A DNA stretch of 64,000 nt from Runella sp. CRIBMP (GTDB lineage Bacteria; Bacteroidota; Bacteroidia; Cytophagales; Spirosomataceae), in the NCBI RefSeq assembly GCF_009905605.1, contig NZ_JAAAKZ010000002.1:1-64000 (forward strand), given 5' to 3'. The notes under the pieces were generated by a model. It was not told the origin of the DNA, made no database searches, and saw only the letters and a list, made by a program, of their open reading frames with translations. This document shows, piece by piece, positions 24,058 to 33,530 of the stretch. The position numbers and the translations under genes were made by a program. Every line of letters starts with the position of its first letter. Within the stretch, counting starts at the first letter, position 1.

Positions 24058-26349
24058 ATGAACTATCTAAATTTAGCCCCAATTCTTCTTTTACCCTCCC
24101 TGTGTTTTGCCCAAAAAAGTCCCATTCAGTACGTTAACCCTTACATTGGGTCAGCTCCTGCAGTTACTGAAAGTGCCCGTAGGCACAGCGAGGGAGCCAG
24201 TGAATTGCGTGGACAAATCTCCCCAGTTATCGGTCATCCTCATGGAATGACCACTTGGACGCCCCAAACCCGGTCAACGGAAACCAAATGCATTGCTCCT
24301 TACTATTATAACGACCCTAAAATCAACGGATTCCGGGCTTCGCATTGGCTCAACGGCAGTTGCGTTCAGGATTACGGTAGTATGGCGGTTATGCCAGTTT
24401 CGGGAAAACTGAAAGTTTTGTCCGACGAAAGAGCTGCCAGTTTTACGCACACACAGGAGGTGGTTACGCCTGCTTATTATTCCGTAGAACTCCTTGAATC
24501 AAAAATCAAAGCTGAACTCACCGCTACCCAACGGGCAGGACTTTTAAGGTTTACCTTTCGTCAAAAAGAAGCTGCTTATTTAGTCATTGAGCCCAACAGC
24601 GATGAAGGTGAAGGCTACGTTGAAATTTTTCCTGAACGTAAAGAAATTGTGGTTTTCAATCCCGTCCATCGGATTTATCAAGGAGCAGGTCAACCCGCAG
24701 GATTCAGTGGGTTTTACGTGCTTACTTTCGATAAACCCTTTAAATCTTACGGAACGTGGAAATTTAACGGTGTTCAACAGGCTGAAAAACAGGCTAAAGG
24801 AGATGGGCGGCGTGACCACGTGGGGGCTTACGTAGAATTTGAACAAGAAAAAAATCTCATCATTGATGTACGCGTAGGATCATCATTTACTGATTTGGAA
24901 GGTGCGCGACGGAATCTTAATGCCGAACTTTCAACCCTGAATTTTGACCAAATAAAGCAGAAAGCCGAACAGGCCTGGAACCTCGAATTGGGCAAAGTAA
25001 AAGTGAAAGGAACTGAGCAGGACAAGACCGTTTTTTATACCGCTTTGTATCACGCCAAACACACACCGCGTCTCTTTTCTGATGTTGACGGACGCTATCC
25101 GGGTTTTGCGGACGACACTCAAATTTATACCGCCAACGGATTTGATTATTACTGTGATTTTAGTCTTTGGGATACCTTCCGGGCGGCCATGCCACTGCAC
25201 GCGTTGTTGGAGCCAAAACGTACTGGCCACATGATGCAGTCATTGACCAAAAAGGCTGAGCAGGGCGGATGGATGCCTATTTTCCCGTGTTGGAATCAAT
25301 ACACCGCTGCTATGATAGGCGACCATGTGGCTTCGGTCGTGGCCGATGCATACGCCAAAGGAATTCGGAATTTTGATGTGCAGTCGGCCTACCAGTATTT
25401 ACGTAAAAATGCTTTTGAGGCCAACAAAGACCCCAAAAGCTACGAGTCAGGCAAGGGGAGGAGGGCTATGGAAAGTTATCTAAAATACAACTACATTCCA
25501 CTCGAAGATTCGGTCTGGCAGGCTTTTCACAAGCGGGAGCAGACCTCCCGTACGCTCGAATATTCCTACGATGATTTTTGCCTCAGTACCCTTGCCAAGG
25601 CACTAGGCCATACCGAAGATCAAAAAACGTTGGCGTTGCGGGCGGCCAATTTTCGGAACGTCATTGATCCGCAAACTGGCTGGGCGCGCGGAAGGTATGC
25701 CGACGGTCGTTGGAGCCCTAATTTTAACCCATTTGCCTTAAGGGCTTCGTTTATCACCGAAGGTTCTCCTGCCCAATATACGTGGTTTGTGCCCCATGAT
25801 ATTGGGGGATTGATGAAAATAATGGGCGGCCGAGCGCCTTTTATCGCTAAATTGGATTCAATGTTTGAAAAAGGATACTACTGGCACGGCAACGAGCCGG
25901 GCCATCATACGGCTTATTTGTATTCCTACGGGGGCGCTCCTTGGAAAACCCAACGTTGGGTTCGTCAGCTAATCAAAGAGGAGTACACAGCTGACCCTGG
26001 TGGACTTAGCGGCAATGAAGATGGCGGACAGATGTCATCGTGGTTGGTATTTAGTATGATGGGTTTTTATCCCGTATGCCCCGGAAAACCCGTTTATATT
26101 CTGGGGAGCCCGAGTTTCAATGAGCTGTCGGTGACAATGCCGAATAGTAAATTGTTCAAAATAATTGCGACTGATAACTCACCTGCCAACGCCTACATAC
26201 AGTCGGCTTCGTTGAATGGAAAACCGTTTTCAAAGCCCTATTTAACCCATGATCAATTGATAAAAGGAGGAACGTTGGTGTTGAAAATGGGTCCGAAACC
26301 CAATGAGACATGGGGGAACAATGCGCCTGAGTTGTCATCTGATTTTTAA
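24058..26349 (+). CDS. GH92-family alpha-mannosidase
   Basis: A 763-residue secreted glycoside hydrolase with a cleavable signal peptide (first 19 residues, ending CFAQ). It shows the GH92 landmarks: NPYIGS and SPVIGHPHGMTTW near the N-terminus, YCDFSLWDTFRAAMPLH in the catalytic half, and NEPGHHTAYLYSYGGAPW and LSGNEDGGQMSSWLVFSMMG near the C-terminus. GH92 enzymes are calcium-dependent exo-mannosidases, mostly cutting alpha-1,2- or alpha-1,3-mannose from glycans, abundant in Bacteroidota. It is not next to SusC/SusD genes, so it is not in a typical polysaccharide-utilisation locus. Confidence 0.93.
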   Translation: MNYLNLAPILLLPSLCFAQKSPIQYVNPYIGSAPAVTESARRHSEGASELRGQISPVIGHPHGMTTWTPQTRSTETKCIAPYYYNDPKINGFRASHWLNGSCVQDYGSMAVMPVSGKLKVLSDERAASFTHTQEVVTPAYYSVELLESKIKAELTATQRAGLLRFTFRQKEAAYLVIEPNSDEGEGYVEIFPERKEIVVFNPVHRIYQGAGQPAGFSGFYVLTFDKPFKSYGTWKFNGVQQAEKQAKGDGRRDHVGAYVEFEQEKNLIIDVRVGSSFTDLEGARRNLNAELSTLNFDQIKQKAEQAWNLELGKVKVKGTEQDKTVFYTALYHAKHTPRLFSDVDGRYPGFADDTQIYTANGFDYYCDFSLWDTFRAAMPLHALLEPKRTGHMMQSLTKKAEQGGWMPIFPCWNQYTAAMIGDHVASVVADAYAKGIRNFDVQSAYQYLRKNAFEANKDPKSYESGKGRRAMESYLKYNYIPLEDSVWQAFHKREQTSRTLEYSYDDFCLSTLAKALGHTEDQKTLALRAANFRNVIDPQTGWARGRYADGRWSPNFNPFALRASFITEGSPAQYTWFVPHDIGGLMKIMGGRAPFIAKLDSMFEKGYYWHGNEPGHHTAYLYSYGGAPWKTQRWVRQLIKEEYTADPGGLSGNEDGGQMSSWLVFSMMGFYPVCPGKPVYILGSPSFNELSVTMPNSKLFKIIATDNSPANAYIQSASLNGKPFSKPYLTHDQLIKGGTLVLKMGPKPNETWGNNAPELSSDF

Positions 26350-26430
26350 AGGGAACATTCCTATTCTAGACGGACGTATTAAAAAATAATGTAAATTGTC
26401 CGGCAATAACTTACTTCCTTTTCTAACAAT

Positions 26431-27483
26431 ATGAACAACCTAATTAGTGGAATCCAGCAAGTGGGCATTGGCGTTCCGAACGCCAACGAAGTGTGGAAAT
26501 GGTATCGGAAAACGCTGGGATTGAACGTACCCATTTTTAATGATGAAGCAGATGCAAAATTAATGACGAGTTATACCTCAGGGGAGGTACGACGCCGTCA
26601 CGCCATTATGGCCCTAAATATGGCTGGTGGCGGTGGAGTTGAAATCTGGCAATACAAAAATAGAGTTCCTGTTGAGCCTTTGTTTGTTCCTGAATTAGGA
26701 GATTTAGGAATTTTTGCCATCAAAATCAAATGCCTCGATGTACCTAAGTTTTATGCACAATTGGCTGATTCTGAATATAAATCTTCTCCTGAAAACTCGC
26801 CTGAGCAACGGGCGAATTTTTGGCTGAAAGATTGCCGTGGCAACCTGTTGCAAATTGTACCAAATGAGTCTTGGTTTCGCCCCAACGGCTCGCTCACGGG
26901 TGGTGTGTGCGGAGCGGTGATTGGCGTGAGTAATATGGAAAAAGCCATTCAATTTTACGCCAATACCTTGCAGATTGACCAGATTGTGTACGATAAATCG
27001 GGCAAATTTGATGATTTTGATTTTGTAGACACCAAACAACAAAAATTCAGAAGAGTGTTACTTCGTAAAACCCTCGGAGAAACGGGCGCTTTTGGAAAAC
27101 TGTTGGGAGGTATTGAAATAGAATTGGTGCAGGCGCTTGACCGCTCTCCGCGCAAAATCTTTGAAGACCGTGATTGGGGCGATGCGGGTTTTATTCACTT
27201 ATGTTTTGATGCCCTTGATATGAATGCCCTCAAAACACGTTGTGAAGCCAACGGTTTTCCGTTTACGGTCGACAGCGCCGATTCGTTTGACATGGGCGAA
27301 GCGGCGGGGCGCTTTTCTTACGTCGAAGACCCTGATGGTACGCTCATTGAATTTGTGGAAACGCACCGCGTGCCGATTCTGAAAAAATTAGGAATTTATT
27401 TGAACCTCAAAAAGCGTAAAAAACAAACACATTTACCTGATTGGATGGTTGCTACGCTAGGTTGGGGCAAAGTGAAGGATTAA
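26431..27483 (+). CDS. Two-domain VOC-family protein
   Basis: A 350-residue cytoplasmic protein made of two vicinal-oxygen-chelate (glyoxalase/dioxygenase) repeats, starting about residues 7 (IQQVGIGVPNANEVWKWYRK) and 160 (TGGVCGAVIGVSNMEKAIQFY). The end of the second repeat (FSYVEDPDGTLIEFVETH) contains a metal-ligand Glu/His pair typical of the fold. The reaction is unknown: the fold serves glyoxalases, extradiol dioxygenases and antibiotic-binding proteins. It sits downstream of the GH92 gene by 81 bp and before a shared bidirectional terminator. Confidence 0.8.
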   Translation: MNNLISGIQQVGIGVPNANEVWKWYRKTLGLNVPIFNDEADAKLMTSYTSGEVRRRHAIMALNMAGGGGVEIWQYKNRVPVEPLFVPELGDLGIFAIKIKCLDVPKFYAQLADSEYKSSPENSPEQRANFWLKDCRGNLLQIVPNESWFRPNGSLTGGVCGAVIGVSNMEKAIQFYANTLQIDQIVYDKSGKFDDFDFVDTKQQKFRRVLLRKTLGETGAFGKLLGGIEIELVQALDRSPRKIFEDRDWGDAGFIHLCFDALDMNALKTRCEANGFPFTVDSADSFDMGEAAGRFSYVEDPDGTLIEFVETHRVPILKKLGIYLNLKKRKKQTHLPDWMVATLGWGKVKD

Positions 27484-27486
27484 AAA

Positions 27487-27529
27487 AAACGGCTGAGTCA
27501 TACTTGTTTTCAAGATAGCTCAGCCGTTT
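27487..27529. terminator. Bidirectional terminator between VOC gene and SnoaL-like gene
   Basis: AAACGGCTGAG (27487-27497) pairs perfectly with CTCAGCCGTTT (27519-27529) and ends in T-rich tracts on both strands, serving two convergent genes. Confidence 0.8.
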
Positions 27530-27544
27530 ACAATGTTGTTTATA

Positions 27545-28087
27545 TTATTTCATGTCTTCGATTGGAATGGGTTGATTGCGGTCCCATAAAGCCGTTACGT
27601 TAACAATTTTCCATTTTCCATCTTGCTTTTCCATGATGCGCGTTTCGGTGCTGTGGGTATAGTGTGTCATCTTTTGGTCACTGTTGTACTGGTTCCAAAT
27701 GAGATACGCTACATCGCTGCTAAAAAACTTTACAATCATGTCTTTGCGGACAACTTTGGGGTTGTTGCTTCCGCCAGCCCCTGGCTTGTTGTCTTCAATA
27801 TATCGTCCAATTTTGTCGTCTACTGCTTCCCACCCGATTTTTGGGTCAAAATAGCCATCTTTACTCCAAACTTGGAACGCATAGTTTGCCTGAACGAAGT
27901 TCTCTTTCCAGCAGTTGTAATCACCCTTGAAAAAGCACGAAGTCTCATTTTCAATGGTCTGCATGATAGCTTTTGTTTCCTTTTCTTCATCAATAGGAGT
28001 CATGGAAGAATTGGTTTTGCTATCGACATCATTGCAGGCGGTCAAAGCACAAAAAATAATTAACAGGGCAAAAAGTGTTGTTTTCAT
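27545..28087 (-). CDS. NTF2-like (SnoaL/DUF4440) lipoprotein
   Basis: From the ATG at 28087, a 180-residue protein begins MKTTLFALLIIFCALTAC, a lipoprotein signal with Cys 18; a frame open 54 bases further upstream gives a less natural N-terminus. Residues about 45-175 match an NTF2-like cone fold (EKETKAIMQTIENETSCFFK near the start and TRIMEKQDGKWKIVNV near the end). Such domains bind small ligands or act as adaptor or isomerase units; the activity here is unknown. It is convergent with the VOC gene. Confidence 0.78.
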   Translation of the reverse strand: MKTTLFALLIIFCALTACNDVDSKTNSSMTPIDEEKETKAIMQTIENETSCFFKGDYNCWKENFVQANYAFQVWSKDGYFDPKIGWEAVDDKIGRYIEDNKPGAGGSNNPKVVRKDMIVKFFSSDVAYLIWNQYNSDQKMTHYTHSTETRIMEKQDGKWKIVNVTALWDRNQPIPIEDMK

Positions 28088-28237
28088 AAATACATATTTT
28101 TTAAATGTAAAGATTATGCACTTACCCTTGTAGCCCGCCAAAGAGCCTTTTTAGTGGCGTTTGACGATGCAATGAATATCTCTTATTTTGTTAACAAATC
28201 CAAATAAAGTGCAAATTATTTTTGAATTAATACCTTT

Positions 28238-29122
28238 TTATTGATTGGCCAATAGAGCCATTCGCTGTTGGAATTTTTTAGGGGATTCGCCTACGTATTT
28301 TTTGAAGAGTCGGATAAAGTAGGAATAATCATCGTAGCCAAGTTCATCCGCCACGGCAGATACGGTGAGGTCGTTGTAAATCAGCATCCGTTGCGCTTCT
28401 ATCATTACCCTTTTCAAAATCAAATCTCCCGTGGTTTGATGAAGGGTTTCTTGACAGATTCGGTTTAGGTGTCGAGTGGTCATGTGCATCAAATCTGCGT
28501 ATTCGTTGGGGAGCTTTTTAGTTTTATAGTGTGTATCAATCAATTTCTCTAACTGCTTCGTTCGAGCATAGTTGCTGTGTTGATTGTTAACCTTTAAACT
28601 TTCTTGTTTATATAACCGCGCCAGTTGTATATACACCATGTCAATCAATGAAACCAGTTTGTCAAATTTATAAGCTAAGTTTCGTTGATGCTCCTCAAAA
28701 ATCGCCTTAAAAAGCGTTTCGAAACGCAATACTTCTTGTGATTCTAGATAAATAACCGGGTAATTGGTTTGCAGATAAAAGAAAGGAAAATGTTCTAACT
28801 TACGGGTAAGATATACGTCGTTGTAAAATGCCTGCGTATGAAAAAAGACGTATCCCTGCACATCTTCTGACAACTCCCAACTGTGGACTTGGCCTGGCGT
28901 GAGCAAAAAAACGCTACCCGCCCGTACTTCATAGGTATTGAAATCAATGTTGTGCAAACCGATGCCCGCGGTGAATAAGACGGTAATAAATGTGCTGTGT
29001 TTGTGCGGGGTGTTGACAAATCGGTGGCTTTCGAGGTGGGTTTTTAACTCATTGGCATAAAAAGAATGGACCATGCCTGATTCCAAAAAGGCATTAATAC
29101 CATAAATGGGTAGTTGTTTCAT
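28238..29122 (-). CDS. AraC-family transcriptional regulator
   Basis: A 294-residue regulator. The N-terminal cupin-like sensing domain occupies about residues 30-130 (HKHSTFITVLFTAGIGLHNI, RAGSVFLLTPGQVHSW). The C-terminal AraC HTH pair at about 195-290 includes DLMHMTTRHLNRICQETLHQ and VSAVADELGYDDYSYFIRLF followed by KKYVGESPKKFQQR. Such regulators usually answer to a small molecule such as a sugar; the ligand is unknown. It is divergent from the DUF983 gene with a 104-bp gap that should contain its operator. Confidence 0.92.
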   Translation of the reverse strand: MKQLPIYGINAFLESGMVHSFYANELKTHLESHRFVNTPHKHSTFITVLFTAGIGLHNIDFNTYEVRAGSVFLLTPGQVHSWELSEDVQGYVFFHTQAFYNDVYLTRKLEHFPFFYLQTNYPVIYLESQEVLRFETLFKAIFEEHQRNLAYKFDKLVSLIDMVYIQLARLYKQESLKVNNQHSNYARTKQLEKLIDTHYKTKKLPNEYADLMHMTTRHLNRICQETLHQTTGDLILKRVMIEAQRMLIYNDLTVSAVADELGYDDYSYFIRLFKKYVGESPKKFQQRMALLANQ

Positions 29123-29226
29123 ACTAAAACGAGAAATGTCTGAATAATCCTGTTTTTAGCCACAAATATGCGTCAATTAAAGTGATAAATGGCTTTAAAT
29201 TTGTATTATAAAAAAATACAATAACC

Positions 29227-29583
29227 ATGTCTCTCATCCATTTAATGCAAAATAAATGCCCCAAATGTCAGCAGGGGCAAGTGTTTAGTACCACAAACTT
29301 GTTTAGTTTCAGACCCGCAAAGATGCAGGAGGAGTGTTCGCATTGCCGTCAAAATTTCAGCAAAGAGCCTGGCTTTTATTGGGGTGCCATGTACGTAAGT
29401 TATGGATTGGCCACGCTGGAAATGGCGCTGACCTACGTTTTTTTGATTTTAATTGGGATTGATGCTTTTGATTTCTTAAATCTTGGGGTTTGTATTGCCC
29501 TTGTGCTGGTTCTTTTTCCGTTTAATTTCCGATTGGCACGACTGATATGGCTCTATCTTTTTACCAATTTGATAGAGTCATAA
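29227..29583 (+). CDS. DUF983 membrane protein
   Basis: A 118-residue protein of the DUF983 family, common in Bacteroidota and Alphaproteobacteria. Two CxxC pairs at its N-terminus (KCPKCQQG and CSHCRQNF) likely bind zinc. The second half has two membrane helices (TLEMALTYVFLILIGI and LGVCIALVLVLFPFNF) with the FYWGAMYVSYG motif typical of the family just before them. Its function is unknown. It is convergent with the RluD-type gene, with a 16-bp gap. Confidence 0.85.
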   Translation: MSLIHLMQNKCPKCQQGQVFSTTNLFSFRPAKMQEECSHCRQNFSKEPGFYWGAMYVSYGLATLEMALTYVFLILIGIDAFDFLNLGVCIALVLVLFPFNFRLARLIWLYLFTNLIES

Positions 29584-29599
29584 TAGTAGAAAAACGGCG

Positions 29600-30628
29600 T
29601 TATTCAGCCACGAATTTTTCCCATTTGGCCAAAACAGCCATAAAATCTTCTGGTAATTCTGATTCAAACTGCATCCATTGTTTGGTTCGGGGGTGTTCAA
29701 ATCCGAGGGATTTGGCGTGCAGTGCTTGGCGCGGCATGAGTTGAAAGCAATTCTCGACAAAGGCTCGGTAGCTGCCGCTCGTAGTGCCACGCAAAACCTT
29801 GTCGCCGCCGTAGACAGAATCACTAAAAAGCGGATGTCCAATGTGCTGAAAATGCGCCCTGATTTGGTGGGTACGGCCCGTTTCGAGGTTGCACTGAACC
29901 AGTGAAGTATACTTAAAAGATTTCAATACTTTGTAGTGCGTTATGGCGTGTTTTCCTTGGCTTCCATCCTCGTACACGTCCATTACTTTACGGTCCCGGG
30001 CGCTGCGGCCTACGTGCCCTACGATTGTTCCTGCGGTTTCTTTGGGTTCTCCCCATACCAACGCTTGGTAGGTACGTTCGGTGGTATGTTCAAAAAATTG
30101 ACGGGCAATGTGCGCCATGGCATATTCAGTTTTGGCAATGACCAACAGCCCCGAAGTATCTTTGTCGATTCGGTGAACCAGCCCGGGCCTTGCTTCCCCG
30201 TTTCTACCCGTGGGTAAATGTTGGAAATGGTACACCAGCGCGTTGACGACCGTTCCAGACCAGTTGCCATAAGCGGGGTGAACGACCATTCCAGCGGGTT
30301 TGTTAAGTACCAAAACCTCATCATCTTCGTAGACAATGTTTAGCGGTATATTTTCGGCCACAATGTCGGTTTCGCGCGGGGGATGCGGCATTGACACCGT
30401 TATGATGTCAAAGGGCTTGACTTTATAACTTGATTTTACCGCTTTCTCGTTTACCTTAACCGACTCAGTTTCAATGGCATTTTGGAGTTTGGTACGCGTA
30501 ACGTTTGAAAGATGATGTTTGAGGTATTGATCAATCCTCATCAAGGTTTGCCCACGGTCCACAACGATTCTGTGATGTTCATACAATTCATCTTCTTCGT
30601 CGGTTGTAAGCAATTGATTTTCCGTCAT
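29600..30628 (-). CDS. RluA/RluD-family pseudouridine synthase
   Basis: A 342-residue RNA-modifying enzyme that converts uridine to pseudouridine in rRNA. The N-terminal S4 domain (LMRIDQYLKHHLSNVTRTKL, about residues 29-75) binds RNA. The catalytic Asp is D155 in RPGLVHRIDKDTSG, and LETGRTHQIRAHFQHIGHPL is the conserved substrate-loop region. The combination of S4 and RluA core suggests RluD-type activity on the helix 69 loop of 23S rRNA. The exact target site cannot be decided from sequence alone, so no symbol is assigned. Confidence 0.92.
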   Translation of the reverse strand: MTENQLLTTDEEDELYEHHRIVVDRGQTLMRIDQYLKHHLSNVTRTKLQNAIETESVKVNEKAVKSSYKVKPFDIITVSMPHPPRETDIVAENIPLNIVYEDDEVLVLNKPAGMVVHPAYGNWSGTVVNALVYHFQHLPTGRNGEARPGLVHRIDKDTSGLLVIAKTEYAMAHIARQFFEHTTERTYQALVWGEPKETAGTIVGHVGRSARDRKVMDVYEDGSQGKHAITHYKVLKSFKYTSLVQCNLETGRTHQIRAHFQHIGHPLFSDSVYGGDKVLRGTTSGSYRAFVENCFQLMPRQALHAKSLGFEHPRTKQWMQFESELPEDFMAVLAKWEKFVAE

Positions 30629-30712
30629 TGAAATATTTTTTTAAATTTCGCAATAATTTCCTGAGAATTGCGTTTCTTGGGCTGATAACTACTCTTAATA
30701 ATTGATTAACTT

Positions 30713-31675
30713 ATGGACTATAACCAAGGACAAAAGAAAGATCGTAAAAGCCTACTTCTAGCTGCATTGGCAATTTTGGCCCTTCTAAACGTGGTTCTTA
30801 TCTATTTCTTTTACAAAGAACGGGAAAAGAACAAAGAACAAGAAACCGTAATTGCCGCCAAGACCGAAGAAGTGGTAGCTGCAAAAATGAAACTTGACTC
30901 CATTTCGGCCCAATTGGATGCAAAAATAGCTGAAATTCAGCAGTTAGGTGGCCAAGTTGATTCATTGGTATCATTGAAACAACAACTTGAAAAGGATAAA
31001 GCAGCTTTAAGAAATGCTTCAAGTGCCGCATCGGTAGATATTTCTAAATACAAACAGAAAATTGCCAACTATGAAGCTATTTTGGTCCAAAAAGACTCTG
31101 ATATTGCCAAATTGAAGGAGGAACTAGGGATTGTAACGGCCCAAAACCAAGAACTTAGTTCGAAAGTTACGGGGCTCGAAGGTGAAAAAGCAACGTTGCA
31201 GAGAACCTTCGAAGATTCGGTTGGTCAGTTGAGCAACAAAAACCGTGAATTGGCGGAGAAAGTAACGATTGCATCGGCCCTAAAAGCAGAAAAGATTGCG
31301 GTAAATGCGGTTTCTTCCAAAGGAAAAGAACGCGATGGTGGAGCTTACCGAGCCAAACGTATCGACAAACTCAAAGTTGATTTTGACCTTGCGGCCAATC
31401 CAATTTCACCCAACGGCGAGCGTGAAGTTTACCTCCGCATTCTTGACCCCGAAGGTGCTGTGATGGCCGATATGGCTACTGGTTCGGGTACTTTTGTGTA
31501 CTCAGGTCGGGAAACAGTCTATACTGCAAAACAAACCTTGAATTACAGCAACGAAGGCTCGCAGGGGTCTATCATCTACTCACGGGGTGGAATTCCGCTT
31601 AAAAAAGGCGAACATATCATTGAGTTGTATTGCCAAGGGTTTAGAATTGGTTCAACTACCTTCAAAGTCAAATAG
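30713..31675 (+). CDS. Coiled-coil membrane-anchored hypothetical protein
   Basis: A 320-residue protein. One membrane helix at about 13-34 (SLLLAALAILALLNVVLIYF) follows a charged N-terminus, so it is a type II inner-membrane protein with its bulk in the periplasm. Residues about 38-195 are a long coiled coil rich in Lys, Glu, Gln and Ala. The last 120 residues form a probable beta-rich domain (FDLAANPISPNGEREVYLRI, then GEHIIELYCQGFRIGSTTFK). This layout is frequent in Cytophagales, but no function is known to me. It is followed by a large terminator hairpin. Confidence 0.7.
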   Translation: MDYNQGQKKDRKSLLLAALAILALLNVVLIYFFYKEREKNKEQETVIAAKTEEVVAAKMKLDSISAQLDAKIAEIQQLGGQVDSLVSLKQQLEKDKAALRNASSAASVDISKYKQKIANYEAILVQKDSDIAKLKEELGIVTAQNQELSSKVTGLEGEKATLQRTFEDSVGQLSNKNRELAEKVTIASALKAEKIAVNAVSSKGKERDGGAYRAKRIDKLKVDFDLAANPISPNGEREVYLRILDPEGAVMADMATGSGTFVYSGRETVYTAKQTLNYSNEGSQGSIIYSRGGIPLKKGEHIIELYCQGFRIGSTTFKVK

Positions 31676-31702
31676 AATTATTATTGGTAAATAATAGTGC
31701 TG

Positions 31703-31769
31703 TAAGAGTTGATGGATAATGATTAAGCCCTGTTGCTTAACTCGTTATCCATTAACTCTTAACTTTTTT
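31703..31769 (+). terminator. Large terminator hairpin before infC
   Basis: A 17-bp outer stem (31703-31719 with 31745-31761, one G-U pair) encloses an inner TTAAGC/GCTTAA hairpin and is followed by a T-rich tract. Confidence 0.7.
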
Positions 31770-31802
31770 AGGACTAACCCCTTAATAATCACATTTAAAC
31801 GT

Positions 31803-31810
31803 TAATTTTG
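31803..31810 (+). promoter_or_regulatory. Candidate -7 element for infC
   Basis: TAATTTTG matches TAnnTTTG, 97 bp before the infC start. No TTG -33 partner was found at the expected distance. It leaves a leader of roughly 85 bases. Confidence 0.45.
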
Positions 31811-31906
31811 TAGATAAGTAAACTTTTTTGTGCGAAATCTTGTAGAACTTTCAACAATTCATTAGTTTTCGCATCAAACATAAAACTATCATAATTTAAG
31901 TACTGA

Positions 31907-32461
31907 ATGGCTCAACAACAACGCAGACCTTTTCGACCCGTTAGACAAGAAGAACCGTACCGCATCAATGAACGTATCCGCGTCCCCCAAGTTCGTTTAG
32001 TTGGTGAAAATGTCCCCCAAGGTATATATGACATTCAGCAAGCTATCAAGTTTGCCGAAGAGCAAAACCTTGATTTGGTAGAGATATCGCCCAATGCAGT
32101 TCCGCCCGTTTGTAAAGTAATTGACTATTCCAAGTTCAAATACGAACAAAAGAAAAAGCAGAAAGAAATCAAGGCCAACGCCCAAAAAGTGGTCATCAAA
32201 GAGATTCGTTTCAGCCCCACAACTGACGATCACGACTATGACTTCAAATTGAAGCACGCCATTAACTTTCTGAAAGAAGGAGCTAAAGTAAAGGCTTATG
32301 TGCAGTTTTCAGGTCGTGAAATTGTGTTCAAAGACCAAGGCTACAAGCTTTTGGAACGATTTGCCAAAGCATTGGAGGAAATGGGGAAAGTCGAACTTGA
32401 ACCCAAACTCGAAGGAAAACGCATGAGCATGATTTTGACTCCTAAGGCCATCAAAAAATAG
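31907..32461 (+). CDS. infC: Translation initiation factor IF-3
   Basis: A 184-residue IF-3, which keeps the 30S subunit free of 50S and checks start codons and initiator tRNA. The N domain ([20 protein letters not shown], then [17 protein letters not shown]), the linker ([20 protein letters not shown]) and the C domain ([32 protein letters not shown]) are intact. It uses a normal ATG, not the AUU/AUA start common to many infC genes. It stands alone: the usual downstream rpmI and rplT are absent and a terminator follows, while thrS lies 27 kb away. Confidence 0.96.
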   Translation: MAQQQRRPFRPVRQEEPYRINERIRVPQVRLVGENVPQGIYDIQQAIKFAEEQNLDLVEISPNAVPPVCKVIDYSKFKYEQKKKQKEIKANAQKVVIKEIRFSPTTDDHDYDFKLKHAINFLKEGAKVKAYVQFSGREIVFKDQGYKLLERFAKALEEMGKVELEPKLEGKRMSMILTPKAIKK

Positions 32462-32525
32462 TCTCTTGTGAATATAATTTTCAATTGTAGAAAGCTTTTT
32501 TGTTTTCACTTTTGAAAAGATAATA

Positions 32526-32568
32526 AAAAGCATTGACGACAGATTTTTCTGTCGTCAATGCTTTTCTT
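32526..32568 (+). terminator. Strong terminator after infC
   Basis: A perfect 17-bp stem (32526-32542 with 32549-32565) with a six-base loop, followed by T residues. It shows that infC transcription ends before any rpmI or rplT gene. Confidence 0.85.
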
Positions 32569-32624
32569 GTTTTTGATGTACGAATCTAATAGCCCAGATT
32601 TTAGTGTTGAAAAGTAGAAGGGTT

Positions 32625-33521
32625 TTACTTGAACAAGATAATCAAAACAGCCCCAACGACCATGACGGCGGCCCCAGCGAGTTTACGCCATAACTGTTTC
32701 TCATCAAAAAACTGTACGCCAAAAAACACACTCACCAAGGCTGATACTTGAAACAACGCCAAAGCGTAACTCACCTGAATTCCTTCAAATGCATAATTGG
32801 TTGAAAGTTGCATCAACCCCGATGAAAGCCCGAGGGCCAAGAAATACCATTTGTAATTTTTTAGAATACGAAAGTGAGGTCGAAAAGACGCGTTTTTTTG
32901 GGTATAAAGGAACGCCATTAAAGAAAACAAGAAACCACCGATGCACCAAGAAACAAAAGCAAGGTTGGCGCTGGTGGCAACAATGATTTTTTTGAGATAA
33001 AGTGCGTCGATGGCGGAAAAAAATAAGGCCAACAAGCGGTATTGCACATCCTTTTGTTTGAAAATAGCCCAACTGAGCCCCTTCGTTGAAGAAGGTTGAG
33101 TGATGACAAAGTAACTGCCAGCAATAATCAATGTCATCCCCCCAATACCCCACACATTGGGGATTTCACCCAATAAAAATAATCCAAATACGAGACTTAC
33201 TAGGGCTTTATAGGCATTGATAGGCCCCAGAACCGACAAGTCGCCTCGGTGAAGTGATTTGACCAGAAAATAGTTTCCAGCAACGCCTAATGTGTTAAAA
33301 ATGAATGAGTTGTACCAAAATGAAATGGGTAAGTTTTTTGGGAGATTAGGCAAAAGGTAAAATAAACAACCGATGCTCAAAATCCCGTAGGTGCTGGTAA
33401 CCACAAAAAGGGGATTGGCTTGGCGCTGGGTTAGGTACTTTTGGAAAACGTTAGATACTGGGTTTACCAAAATCCTAACCCCAATCGCCAAGGCGGTAGT
33501 AGATATTAAAAATAATAGCAT
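32625..33521 (-). CDS. EamA/DMT-superfamily transporter
   Basis: A 298-residue membrane protein with about ten predicted helices arranged as two EamA repeats (SVLGPINAYKALVSLVFGLF in the first and VSYALALFQVSALVSVFFGV in the second, both with the typical conserved segment around the fourth helix). Members export amino acids, nucleosides or other metabolites. The solute is unknown. It is transcribed toward infC and is 9 bp downstream of the Gfo/Idh gene, suggesting a shared transcript with that oxidoreductase. Confidence 0.85.
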   Translation of the reverse strand: MLLFLISTTALAIGVRILVNPVSNVFQKYLTQRQANPLFVVTSTYGILSIGCLFYLLPNLPKNLPISFWYNSFIFNTLGVAGNYFLVKSLHRGDLSVLGPINAYKALVSLVFGLFLLGEIPNVWGIGGMTLIIAGSYFVITQPSSTKGLSWAIFKQKDVQYRLLALFFSAIDALYLKKIIVATSANLAFVSWCIGGFLFSLMAFLYTQKNASFRPHFRILKNYKWYFLALGLSSGLMQLSTNYAFEGIQVSYALALFQVSALVSVFFGVQFFDEKQLWRKLAGAAVMVVGAVLIILFK

Positions 33522-33530
33522 TTGCTTTTT

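Noticed and set aside
27623-28063. 146-codon plus-strand frame opposite the SnoaL-like lipoprotein
   Set aside because: Antisense to a convincing lipoprotein with signal peptide; no domain features.
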